DNA from: CAZUVM01 sp964623885
GTDB taxonomy: Bacteria; Verrucomicrobiota; Verrucomicrobiia; Limisphaerales; UBA8199
Direction: 5' to 3'
Length of the DNA: 64,000 nucleotides
Assembly: GCA_964623885.1 (NCBI GenBank)
Contig: CAZUVM010000059.1
Span: forward strand, 1 to 64,000
Part shown: positions 28,078 to 38,200 of the stretch, one piece after another
Position numbering within the stretch: the first letter of the stretch is position 1
Layout of the letters: every line of letters starts with the position of its first letter
Notes under the pieces: generated by a model
The model's database searches: none
What the model was told of the DNA's origin: nothing
What the model saw: the letters and a program-made list of their open reading frames with translations, nothing else
Made by a program: the position numbers and the translations under genes

Positions 28078-28144
28078 TACCAGGCAGTTGAGGGATCTCC
28101 AAGACTTTATTGAATTCCAGCATGGAACCCATTAGCCAAAGGCA

Positions 28145-28168
28145 AAGGCCGGGCTCGCGCCCGGCCTT
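28145..28168 (-). terminator. Terminator hairpin below the exported-protein remnant
   Basis: AAGGCCGGGC (28145-28154), loop TCGC and GCCCGGCCTT (28159-28168) make a perfect 10-bp stem. On the - strand it is followed by TTTGCCTTT. It lies just 3' of the remnant ending at 28207 and may also stop the + strand pseudopilin operon. It resembles the terminator of the 2117-residue gene at 32172-32206. Confidence 0.65.
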
Positions 28169-28206
28169 CGCTTGACTGGATCAATTTAGATCAAATTCAA
28201 CCCGGC

Positions 28207-28405
28207 TTAAGGGAAGAGCAGGAGGCGGAAAAACTGCCCGGCGCCTTGCGGGGGGACGGTCACTTGCGCGTTGGCCCCGACTACCCGGAACGTGTGTGTC
28301 ACGTCCTGCACATACGGTTGGTATTTGATGAGTTGAGTGCGGTTCGGTGGTTCGGTGGGATTAGCTAAAGGTTCTATACAAACAACAAGTATACGACGCC
28401 CTCAG
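28207..28405 (-). pseudogene. 3' remnant of an exported-protein gene
   Basis: Reading the - strand from just after a TGA at about 28406 to the TAA at 28207-28209 gives about 65 codons without any ATG. They end VTVPPQGAGQFFRLLLFP. That ending resembles the C-terminus of the 2117-residue protein (IPINSAQPQQFFRAVYAQRP) and follows Gly/Pro/Asn-rich sequence typical of such beta-rich proteins. A terminator hairpin lies in the expected place downstream. The 5' part appears deleted or shifted. It occupies the roughly 400-base gap between the pseudopilin operon and the redoxin gene. Confidence 0.55.
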
Positions 28406-28587
28406 CATATGCAGCCTCCCTTTCAGTCTTTCCCTTGCCGCGACGATCTCCGAATCGTCGTACTTCAGGCTTAACGTCGCTGATAATGATAATTAGAGGT
28501 ATGATTGGCAAGGAAAAAAATTTCGGCGGGCTGGTTAGTAAAGGCGCTTTTCTAATTTGGCGTTGCAGCCGAGCTCGATTTATTGGG

Positions 28588-29265
28588 ATGATTCCGGGCA
28601 TGAGCCAAGGTGTAAACCCCAGCTTCCCCGCGGCCAAAAGCCTGTCGGTCTGGCTGGCTCATTTGGTTGTGCTCGGCGGCATTCTTGTTGCAGGGGGATG
28701 CGCGGGAGCCACCGACAAAGTCAGTTCCGCAGCAAACGAATCAAACGCCGCTGATGCGGCATCGGAAGTTTTAAATCTGAAAAGCCGACCCGTCCACCCA
28801 CTGAATGATAACCGTGCCCGGGCCATCGTGCTGGTTTTTGTGCGCCCGGATTGTCCAATTTCAAATCGGTATGCGCCCGAGATCGAGCGGATGTATCGGA
28901 ACTTCGCACGGCAGAAAACAGCATGGTGGCTGGTCTATGCCGATGAAGAAACAACACCGGCGGAAATCCAGCGGCACCTGAAGGAATACCATCTCAGCCT
29001 GCCGGCGCTGCGCGATCCGGCACACCGCCTGGTAAAACGCGCAGGCGTGACCGTCACACCCGAGGTCGCGGTTTTTCTGTCCAATGGGACCGAGGTTTAT
29101 CACGGCAGGATCGACGATCGGTATGCGGATTTCGGCAAGGAGCGTCCTCAGGCCACAAGGCATGATCTGCAGGATGTATTGAATGCGGTGCTGGAGGGAA
29201 GGCAAGTGCCACCGGCGCAAAAAGCGATTGGATGCTACATCACGGAGAAAACGGAGTTGCGGTGA
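28588..29265 (+). CDS. Redoxin-domain lipoprotein
   Basis: This protein of about 225 residues has an N-terminal hydrophobic segment ending in a lipobox (VLGGILVAGGC), so it is probably lipid-anchored. It also has a thioredoxin-like domain with VLVFVRPDCPISNRYAPEIE. Only one cysteine of the CxxC pair is kept at this position (DCPI), so it is not a standard disulfide oxidoreductase. The PDCPISNRYAPEI signature is typical of redoxin proteins paired with cytochrome c/copper-monooxygenase proteins in Planctomycetota and Acidobacteriota, as here. The start could equally be 28600; the frame is open back to 28435. It overlaps the next gene by 34 bases. Confidence 0.75.
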   Translation: MIPGMSQGVNPSFPAAKSLSVWLAHLVVLGGILVAGGCAGATDKVSSAANESNAADAASEVLNLKSRPVHPLNDNRARAIVLVFVRPDCPISNRYAPEIERMYRNFARQKTAWWLVYADEETTPAEIQRHLKEYHLSLPALRDPAHRLVKRAGVTVTPEVAVFLSNGTEVYHGRIDDRYADFGKERPQATRHDLQDVLNAVLEGRQVPPAQKAIGCYITEKTELR

Positions 29266-31016
29266 GTTCGCCGTGGCCCGATTTCGGCGATGGTGTGCTT
29301 CGGCAGCAAGCTGCTGGTTTGTTAGCCGCCGTGGTAACCATGTTTCTGGTGCTCCAGGCGACCGCTCAGCCGGCCACCACGAACAACCTGACCTTTAACA
29401 AGGATATCGCGCCGCTCGTGTTCGAGCACTGCGCCGTCTGTCATCGACCGGGCCAGGCAGCGCCATTCAGCCTGTTGAGCTACGCCGATGTGAGGAAACG
29501 GGCGCAGCAGATGGCAGAAGTGGTTGGCAAACGCTTCATGCCGCCCTGGCTGCCGGAAAAGGGTTACGGCGATTTTGCAGAAGACCGCAGCCTCAAGCCC
29601 CAACAAATCGCGGCGATTCAAAGCTGGGTCGCGGGCGGCGCGCCCGAAGGCAACGCTTCCGATCTGCCGCCGAAGCCGGTTTGGACAGAGGAATGGACAC
29701 TAGGGAAACCTGATTTGATCGTAAAACTTCCGCAGCCGTATGTGTTGCCGGCGGAAGGGAAAGACGTGTATCGAAACGTGGTCATACCGATACCGACCAC
29801 CGAACGCAAGGTGGTCAAAGGTATCGAGTTCCTGCCGGGCAATCCCAAGGTGATGCACCATGCGTTTGTGGAGATTGATTCCACTCGGGTTTCCCGTCGG
29901 CTGGCGGCGAAACAAGATCCACCGGGTTTTGACGGCATGTCGCTGCCGGAAACAGCGCAGATGCCCGGCGGGCAAACGCTGGGTTGGCAGCCGGGACGGA
30001 TGGCCGAGTTTGCGCCGGACGGTTTGGGCTGGGTACTGCCGACCAACACCGACCTGGTGATCCAAATGCATCTGCACCCTAGCGGCAAGCCGGAGGCGGT
30101 ACAACCGGAGGTGGGCTTTTACTTTGGGGGGCAAGAGCCGACGAACACTGCTCTTCGCATCAACTTGAATGTTTTCCAAATCGATATCCCGGCCGGCAAC
30201 AGCAATTACGTTGTAGAAGACAAACTGGTATTGCCGGCGGATGTCGATTTGCTTTCGATTTATCCGCACGCGCATTACCTCGCCAAACGAATGGAAGGTT
30301 ACGCGCTAATGCCCGATGGCCGCCGAAAGAATTTACTGCTGATTAAGGACTGGGACTTTAACTGGCAGGGTGACTACCGATATGCCAAGCCGATTTTCCT
30401 TCCCCGCGGCACCACCGTGGCGATGAATTTCAGCTACGATAACTCCCCGCAGAATGTTCACAATCCCAACCAGCCGCCGAAGCGCGTGCGTTTTGGGCTG
30501 CAAAGCACGGACGAAATGGGAGAGCTCTGGTTGATGGTGTTGCCGCGCGTGCCGGAGCAAAGGAATTTGGTTGGCCAGAGCCTGGGCGTGCACCTGGCGC
30601 AGGTTAGCCTTAATTACAACGAAGAGCTGCTGCGCGAGAATCCTTATGATGCGGATGCTCATTTAAAAGCGGGCTCGGCCAGGCTCGCGCTCGGGCAGCT
30701 CCCGGCCGCGCGGGATCATTTCCGGGCGGTGATACGGTCGGATCCGGGCAATGATAAGGCGTGGTTTGAAATGGGAACGCTGTATGCGCTCACGCGGCAA
30801 ACGGACGAAGCGCAGCGGGCGTTTGAACAGGTGTTGCGTCTGAACCCGGACGATTACGAAGCGGAAGGACGCCTGGGTAACATTTGCCTGCAGAAAGGCG
30901 AGTTCGACAAGGCGGAGGCGCATTTCCGCGCGGCGTTGAAATTGAACCCGGATGATGAGATTGCGCGGAAGAATCTGGAAGTGGTGGTAAAGTTGAAAGA
31001 GCAAAGGGGCAAGTGA
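29232..31016 (+). CDS. Cytochrome c / copper type II monooxygenase-like / TPR fusion protein
   Basis: This 594-residue exported protein has three parts. After an N-terminal hydrophobic segment (LLAAVVTMFLVLQATAQ) comes a c-type haem site, Cys67-x-x-Cys70-His71 (CAVCH), in a segment starting FNKDIAPLVFEHCAVCH. The middle part carries histidines in the order and type of peptidylglycine alpha-hydroxylating monooxygenase: His209-His210 (VMHHAF), His280/His282 (QMHLHPSG), His346/His348 (YPHAHYLA), and Met429 (STDEMGELWL). The C-terminal 110 or so residues are TPRs (about three: DAHLKAGSARLALGQLPAAR; AWFEMGTLYALTRQTDEAQR; EAEGRLGNICLQKGEFDKAE). Function is probably copper-dependent oxidation with electron delivery via the haem, acting with the redoxin lipoprotein. 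Substrate is unknown. Confidence 0.82.
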   Translation: MLHHGENGVAVSSPWPDFGDGVLRQQAAGLLAAVVTMFLVLQATAQPATTNNLTFNKDIAPLVFEHCAVCHRPGQAAPFSLLSYADVRKRAQQMAEVVGKRFMPPWLPEKGYGDFAEDRSLKPQQIAAIQSWVAGGAPEGNASDLPPKPVWTEEWTLGKPDLIVKLPQPYVLPAEGKDVYRNVVIPIPTTERKVVKGIEFLPGNPKVMHHAFVEIDSTRVSRRLAAKQDPPGFDGMSLPETAQMPGGQTLGWQPGRMAEFAPDGLGWVLPTNTDLVIQMHLHPSGKPEAVQPEVGFYFGGQEPTNTALRINLNVFQIDIPAGNSNYVVEDKLVLPADVDLLSIYPHAHYLAKRMEGYALMPDGRRKNLLLIKDWDFNWQGDYRYAKPIFLPRGTTVAMNFSYDNSPQNVHNPNQPPKRVRFGLQSTDEMGELWLMVLPRVPEQRNLVGQSLGVHLAQVSLNYNEELLRENPYDADAHLKAGSARLALGQLPAARDHFRAVIRSDPGNDKAWFEMGTLYALTRQTDEAQRAFEQVLRLNPDDYEAEGRLGNICLQKGEFDKAEAHFRAALKLNPDDEIARKNLEVVVKLKEQRGK

Positions 31017-31030
31017 GTTGATCCCTTGAG

Positions 31031-31270
31031 GCAACCCGTAGGGTTGCAGATGGTGGCCGATGGTCGCAGCGAAGCGGAGACCACCGGGAAGCAGAACAAC
31101 AGTTCATTCCACCCCGGCAGGGGTGGCAGATTCAACTGGCAATTGTGACTTCCAGCCACGCTTTGGGAGTTTCTGGCACCCCTCGCGAGGTGCAAGACTG
31201 CATGCTTTACCGGAGGTCTACGCTTCGCTTCGACCTCCGGCCACCATCTGACATCCCTGCGGGATGAATG
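31031..31270. repeat. Composite palindromic repeat block, left copy
   Basis: About 240 bases made of several hairpins arranged as an imperfect inverted repeat. It opens GCAACCC-GTA-GGGTTGC then AGATGGTGG, and closes CCACCATCTGA followed by CATCCC-TGC-GGGATG. Inside are a GGTGGTC/GACCACC-type stem and a GGAGGTC/GACCTCC stem with near-reverse-complement loops (GCAGCGAAGCGGA type). Between them are CCACCCC-GGC-AGGGGTGG and a GCACCCC/GAGGTGC pair. The right copy at 31913-32169 has the same layout. Together they flank the RAYT gene. Confidence 0.8.
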
Positions 31271-31412
31271 CATCGCGTCTGCTTCATTTAAGCAAAGGGG
31301 TTACATCCAGGGACTGCTTGTAGGCAAAGAATTCGTCCCAAGGAATCCAACACGCAAAAAACACCATTCGAGAGAACTGACAACAGGAGTGTGCACATAC
31401 TGCCACCAGACT

Positions 31413-31856
31413 TCAGACCAAATACTTTGGGTCGTATTTGATTCCATGCCTTTCGAGCAGCGCTTTCAATTCCTCGACGAATGAATGCTTTCGATGGTGT
31501 TCCTCCTGGTTTTCAATGTAGGCTGAAACTTTGCTCATCACACTATTGCTCACTGCAAAGATCGTATATCCCTCCTGCCAAGAAAAGTCGGCCTCGTGTT
31601 GTTCCGAAGCCCAAATCGAGGAGGCCTTTTTGAATTCACGCACAAAGTCAGAGATGCAGTGAATTGGTTTCAAACCGATAAGTGCGTGTGTGTGATCTTC
31701 CACTCCCCCGATCTTCAGCGGCACGCCCGCCAGTCCCCTAATCGTTCCTCCCAGGTACTGATGGAATTGGGAGCGCCAGTTCTGTTTAATGAAGGGTCGG
31801 CGTTCCTTTGTTCCGCAAATCCAATGATAGTGCAGGCTATAATAAGTCGAGCCCAT
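31413..31856 (-). CDS. REP-associated tyrosine transposase (IS200-like Y1 family)
   Basis: This 147-residue single-domain HUH transposase of the Y1/RAYT group nicks and rejoins single-stranded DNA at hairpins. The catalytic HUH pair is in EDHTHALIGL, and the nucleophilic Tyr is in SAYIENQEEHHRKHSF. The ending LERHGIKYDPKYLV is common in the verrucomicrobial form of the family. The ATG at 31856 is used; a TTG at 31865 would add three residues. It sits alone between two copies of a composite palindromic block, the expected arrangement if those blocks are its substrates. Confidence 0.92.
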   Translation of the reverse strand: MGSTYYSLHYHWICGTKERRPFIKQNWRSQFHQYLGGTIRGLAGVPLKIGGVEDHTHALIGLKPIHCISDFVREFKKASSIWASEQHEADFSWQEGYTIFAVSNSVMSKVSAYIENQEEHHRKHSFVEELKALLERHGIKYDPKYLV

Positions 31857-31912
31857 ACGGCTCAAAGTAAAGCAACAGGCTCAGCCGACAAGAGGAATTA
31901 TAGGCGCGAGAA

Positions 31913-32169
31913 GCAACCCGCAGGGTTGCCAGATGGTGGCCGGTGGTCGCAGCGCAGCGGAGACCACCGGAACTTAGCGGAAGAATCCATTTACACCCCG
32001 CGAGCGGTGGCAGATTCAACTGGGATCCGGTTCTGATTTCCAGCCGTGCTTTCCGAGTGAAGCGAATTCTCTGGCATCCTCCGGGGTGCGCACATTTATT
32101 TCAAACCTTTCCCGGAGGTCTCCGCTGCGCTTCGACCTCCGGCCACCGTCTGACATCCCTCCGGGATGA
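31913..32169. repeat. Composite palindromic repeat block, right copy
   Basis: It has the same module order as the copy at 31031-31270: GCAACCC-GCA-GGGTTGC, AGATGGTGGCC, GGTGGTC...GACCACC, a CACCCCGCGAGCGGTGG-type hairpin, CAGATTCAACTGG, a divergent middle, GGAGGTC...GACCTCC, GGCCACCGTCTGA and CATCCC-TCC-GGGATG. It lies between the transposase and the terminator of the 2117-residue gene. Confidence 0.8.
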
Positions 32170-32171
32170 AT

Positions 32172-32206
32172 CAAAAAAGAAGGCCGGATGGTGAGCATCC
32201 GGCCTT
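32172..32206 (-). terminator. Terminator of the 2117-residue gene
   Basis: On the - strand AAGGCCGGATG, loop CTCAC and CATCCGGCCTT form an 11-bp stem, then C and six T (A-run at 32173-32178 on the + strand). It lies 29 bases beyond the stop. Confidence 0.85.
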
Positions 32207-32234
32207 CGTGTTTTAGAGGTTAGTTACAATTGGC

Positions 32235-35200
32235 TCAAGGCCGCTGTGCGTAAACTGCGCGGAAGAATTGCTGCGGCTGCGCCGAGTTGATCGGGATGGT
32301 GACCGGGCTCGGGCTTGCGACCGTAGTCCAGCTTCCGATTGGCAGCGTCGGATCGCTGGTGCTGAGCAGCGTGCCGGCGTAGCTAACAACCAGGTTGTTG
32401 CCACTAACAACGACATGCGGCGGCATGAGGTTGTAGAAGGCCTGCAGCGCCAGACCGTTGGTGCAGCCGACGTCATTGATGAGAACGCGACCACCGTTAA
32501 CCGCCGGGTTACCGGTTAGCGAGTACCAATCGACGTTCACGCCACCATTGCCGTTTTCATAGGTCAAACGGATCGGATACAAGCCCGGGGCGTTCGTGAC
32601 CACCACGCTAAAGTTACAATCGGAGTTGCCTTTGCCGACGGAAGTCTGGCCAAGGCACCGGTCATCCGGTGGGTTGATGCTGTAATCCGACGGAGTCAAC
32701 GTCACGTTCACAGCACCGCTTCCCAGAGCAGCCACGATATTCGTGCCATCGGACTCTTCGATGGTAACCAGCGGGATCGGCACCTGCGGCGAGACCGTAA
32801 ACTCTTCGCTATACACACCGTCGGTCGTCGGGCGATGCTTGTTAATCAGGACCACCGCCCTGGCACCCGACAGGTAGGCGTTAATGACCTGCTGATTTAT
32901 CGAACATACGCCGTTAATCGAACGGTACATCAGGGCGATGTTGCCGGCCAAAGCAGAAGGATTAGCAATCACGCAACCTTCGCCGTTGGTTGAAGCGCCG
33001 TAATTGCCGGTCACCAATACGAGATTGCCGGTGATGGGGTTGGTAACAGGCATGGAGATGTTGCCTTGGGAGGGCTCAAACACGTTGATGGCCGTCGCCT
33101 TCGGCCCAGAAATAGCGGCCGGGCTGTTGACCACCAGGCAGCCAATATTGGCTGGCGGGTTCCAGCCTTGCAGGACGCGGAAGCCGTCATCGCTGCTGAC
33201 GCCCAGTGTATAGGTGCCATTGGTCGGGAACAAGATGTACGACAGCACCTCCAAGCAGTTACCATTCTGGCGGGCACTGCCGGAAGTAGTCGGACCGATG
33301 CCGGTAATTCCCGGCATTGGCTGGTTGAAGTAACGGTAACTAGCAGAGTACTGGAAATTCCCCGCCTGGTTGGTGTATTGCCCGTTGAAGTTGATTACAC
33401 CATTGGTCGGACCAGTGCCCTTGATGTCCATGTACCCGAAGTCCGTGAACCCGTGGTAGAACGGACCGCCAACGGCAGGAAACGCCACGCCGTAGTTGGT
33501 GGGAGCAAGGTTGGCCCAATTGGGGCCCCAAAGCCCACTCAACATTTGCTCCGTAATGTAGTTTCGGTTAGGCGGAGCGAAATTGGAGGTAGTGACAGGT
33601 CCCATGTTTGTACCCGACGAAGTATACGCTGGGTCAACCTCATAAGCCCTGACTTTAAACCCGGGGCTGTTCGTATCCGCAAAACTCGGGTCGTACCCGT
33701 GATGGAGCGTGCCCCAGAACGGAGTCATCACCCATTCGATGGGATAGCTGTACGACTGGCCCGCCGTATCCTGGAAGCTCAGCATCAGCGGCGCGTAGAC
33801 GCCTGAAGGCCAGAGCCCATTCGTGCCGAACCGGAAAACGGCGGTCAAACCGCCGCCATTGGTCACGGTGATTGGCTGAGTCACCCCGGCGAGCGTCAAA
33901 GTCATTGTCGCCGGATTGATCGCCGTTGAACCGTCGCGCAACTGGATAAAGAAGTCCTGGTTGTTGGGCAACTGCGAGCTGGTCTGGGCGTTGAATCCTA
34001 AGTTGTTACCCAGCACAGCCTGCGGCTGCGTGCCCAGCGTCAGGGCCGGAGCGTTGGTTTGTCCCGAGGTGTTCGCACCCTGAACCGTGGAGACGACTGT
34101 TGGAGCATTGGTCACCAGTGTCTGATACACCCTGACGGCGTCCGGCGCCGATGCATAGTCGCCTACCAGGACACGCTCGACCGAGCCGTCGCTCAGCGGC
34201 TGGATCAAGGTCCACTCGACGGCCAGGCCGCCACCGCCGTTAAACCAGAGCAGGCGGATCGGATAATCGCCGGCCTGCGGGATGTTGAAGAAGGACGGCG
34301 AGGACGAACCGTTGAAGGGGTTGGAGCTGCCGCCGGTGTCACCGCGACCAGCGTTAATGAACCCGAGGTTGATGCCCTGTTCATTGAAGGGATCCATGCC
34401 GTACGGGATCGTAAGCTTGAACCCGTCGTCGCTGTTGACGGTCATCGTGTAAATGCCGGGTTTGGTAAACTCAAACCAGCCGGCAAATACGTGCACGTTA
34501 TTATTCTCTGCGCCACCGCCGCCCTGGAGCGTGTCGCCGAAATAATTACTGAACGAGTAGTTATAGCGGTACTCACCATGAGCGCCGTTGAGCCCGATGT
34601 TGTCGCAGAAATCCACCGGGTTGGTCCAGACAACGTAGCCAGGCGGAGTGACGGGGATTAGGTTGGCACCAAGGAGGCCCAGGACCTGTTGTTCCACCAG
34701 GTTAAGGTCGCCATTGGCAGCGGCCACGGTCTGGTAGCTCTTAACGCGCAGACCAGGCTGCGAATGGTCCACCAGGGAAGGATCGACGCGGAGACTGTTA
34801 GGCACCCAAACGATCGCCGGGGTCGGGACGCGGGCGACAAACCACCACACGTTACTATACACGTTACCCGAGGTATCCTTGTAGGTCAGGATATTGGTGT
34901 GGTTGCCGTTGACCCAATAGAACCCGTTCGTGAATTGCTGCACGATGTGAGTGGTGCCGGGTGAAGGTTGCGTAACCGAGACGTTCTGAGGCAGACCGTC
35001 CGACCAGAGTTGCACATTGGCGTTTGCCAGGTTGATGGTCTTGCCAGTCGGACCGTCGGCAATATCGACCACGGTAGGTTCCTGCATATAGACGTCCGGC
35101 TCGTCGTAAACCGGATCGAGGTGCGTAACATACGGCGCAAACGTGTTGCCGCTCGTGAGCGTCTGGTAGACCTTCAACGAACCAGGAATGCTTGGGTCAT

Positions 35201-38200
35201 TCACCGGAACGCGCGCCACACGGCCATCCGGCAGCGGTTGGACGACCGACCATTCCAGGCCACCGCCGGTGCCGCCGTTGTACCAAATCAGGCGGATCGG
35301 ATATGCACCCGCCACCGGCACGTTTACAAAGGCCCAGGTGCCGCCGTTATAGATGCCACCGGATTGACCGGCAACACCGCGACCGACGTTCGCTTCCATT
35401 ACGATATTCGTAATATACGGAACCGTGGCCGGGTTGAGTTTGCCCATGGGATTGCCTTGCGGGAACATCAACCGCACACCGTCGTCACTGTTGAGGTTCA
35501 TGATGTACGGCCCTGATGTCGGGAATACAATCCAACCTGAGAACTCGTATACGGATTCTTCGCACTTGGTATTCGAACCCGAAAACACGAAGCGCAACTG
35601 CGGAGCATATTGTGCCGAGACCGGGATTAGCGGATTCAGCACCGGGTTAGCGGCGTTGACGCCCGTGCCGAAAAGGGACACGGAAGTGCTGTCTTCAAGG
35701 TCGAAGTTCCATTCGGCACCCGAACCGCCGCCACTGTCGTAGCGGAAGTCGAACAGGTTGCTCCAAACAAAGTAACCGCCGGGCAAGGCCTGACTGAGGT
35801 CGGCTACGTTATAGCCGTGCTGGCCCATGAGTTCAGCCTCGGACCAACCGCTGTGGCTCTGGCCTGCTTCCATTGGGGTTTGCCAGACTTTGACTCGGAG
35901 TCCGGGCTGCGTCGTGTCGACTGCAGAAGCCGGCTGTTGCAATGACGACGGAATGGTCATGACAACGTTATTCGCGGCAGTATTGACCATGTTGGTGCCA
36001 TCCACTGCGGAGACACTGCCACCATCCGAGGTGCCGCCGATGCAAGACCAGATCCAGTTATAGGTGTAATTGGCCCCGTTCTGGTCGGCGAACACGAAGT
36101 TGTTGGTGTGGAATCCACTCTTCCAGTTGGGCGTGCCGGTCTGAATGACGTGCACTGAACTGCCACTGCGCGTATGCGTAACCGGCACAGCCACGCCGTC
36201 CACCGTCAACGCGATCGTGCTGTCATTGATCGTCTTGCCATTGCCATTCACGGTTGTGCCATCATTAAGATCGAGCACAATCGGCGAGTAGAAGTACATG
36301 TCCGAGTACGCCTGGTTGGAAGGCGGCGGGTTGCGCGCAGGTATGGCGGCTTTGATATACGGGCCGGTATCTACCGCACCGCTCAGGCCGTAGTAGAGGA
36401 GCAGAACCATCCCATTAGGGTTGTTGACATTAGCCACGTCGTTGACCAGGAACGTGCCGAAACCAGGAGTATTCGGGCCCGGCAGCGAGTAGGAGTACCA
36501 TTCGAACGAGCAGCCGCCGCCACCATTCTCCCAAACCACGCGAATGGGATAATAACCGGGCTGGCTTACGAACCAGTTGCGGACATCAAACCCTTTAGCC
36601 GGCAAACTGCTGGCGTTGGGAACGCGTACCGCAGCCGAGGCCTCGATGATGGTGCCCATGCGATCGTACGGGCTTTGTGAAGTGGTGATCTGGAATTGAT
36701 CGTCGTTGCCGAAACCAACGTTATACACGCCCGAGGTCGGGAAATAGATATACCCAAACATCTCGAGAGCTACGTTGTCGTAGTAGTCATGGCGATAATC
36801 CTGCGGGTAAGTGCCCAAGCCGATGCCCACAGAAGTCAAATCCGCATCGCCGGTGGCCACGCCGTTTACCAGGCCAAGGCTGCCGGCGGTGCTGTACATG
36901 CCCTGGTTGCCGGCGGCGATATTGCCAACCTTGGCACCGTAGTTGAAGAAACCCATGACATTATTCCAAACCTGGTACCCATTAACCACGGGGTTACCAA
37001 CAGTCGTCTGATTGACCAGGTTTGTGCCATGCAGGCCCTCGAACATTTCATCCGTCCAGGCGATGACGTTCGGATTATTCCAGGTGGTTTGGTACGCGGT
37101 CATCAGCACACCCTGCTTGCTGAGGTCAATCGCATTGGCTTGCAAAGCGAACTGGGGCGGGAATTGCGAGTACGCGGGCGTGGTGAACTGGATCGCGCCA
37201 ATGTTGGTGTTGCCCAGGTTATCCTCCCACACCAAGGTCACCACGTGAGCCGATAATGAGGCGAAGAACACTGGGTTCGTATAGCCGCCACTGGTAATGG
37301 GCGCCACATAGGATACTGAGGGCAGGACCTGCGCCGTCACATCGGTGGCGTCGAGTTTCACTTGCAGGACATTGGTGACGGTTAAGTTCCCGTTGTCGGA
37401 CAATTCAAAATTGAAGTCACCCAGATTTGCACTGACCTTTACGATGTAGGTGTTGGTGGTCGGCGTGGTAACCAGTTTGAGGTTATCCACGTGGCAGTGC
37501 TGCATATTGCCGCCGCAGCGGCCGGCCAGGACCAGGCGACCCACTGTCGGCGAGAATGCGGCCAGGTTGGTGTTGACGACCTGCACACCTTTCCAAAGCA
37601 CGGTGAGGTTGTTCGTAGGAACCGAAGTTGAGCTGATGTTGGTCAAGCGAACCAGCAAGTGTTCCCAGTAAAGGTTGGTGAACGAACCGGATGTATCGGT
37701 GTTCCCGTAGGTGGCGCCGCACGTGCCGTTATTCGACGCAAAAAACGCATTGGTGCCCGTCTGCATGCTGAGACCGCCCACGCCTCCGGAGTTGGGATTG
37801 TTCAAGTTCGTTTGCGCAGCGGACCCCACAAACCCTGCCGAGAGTCCAGAGCTAATGATATTGGTGCAATCGCGCTCGTTACGATTGTTGACCAGGTTCA
37901 ATTGAACGAAGGTCGAGTCGTCGACGCGGACGGCAATACCTTCGCGATCCGTGCTGGTACCGGGCCCATTGACCGGCGGGGTATCGGGCAGGTAGTTGCC
38001 CTGCCAGGCGTCGAACACAACGGCCACACCTGTCTTGGTGCCGTTCTCGACGTCGGTGCTGCCGGCCGGGTTCAAAGCCGCGGCGACACTCCCGTCACCG
38101 CCGGCGAAACCGCCGACTGTCAGGTTCGTCGCATTAACCAGCACGGGGTCGCCCGACCGGGCGAAACTGATGCTGAAGCCGTCGGCCGGACGGCCGAGCG

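Noticed and set aside
31021..32200. Several 60-146 codon frames in the repeat blocks around the transposase.
   Set aside because: They are translations of the palindromic modules themselves and differ between the two blocks by frame.
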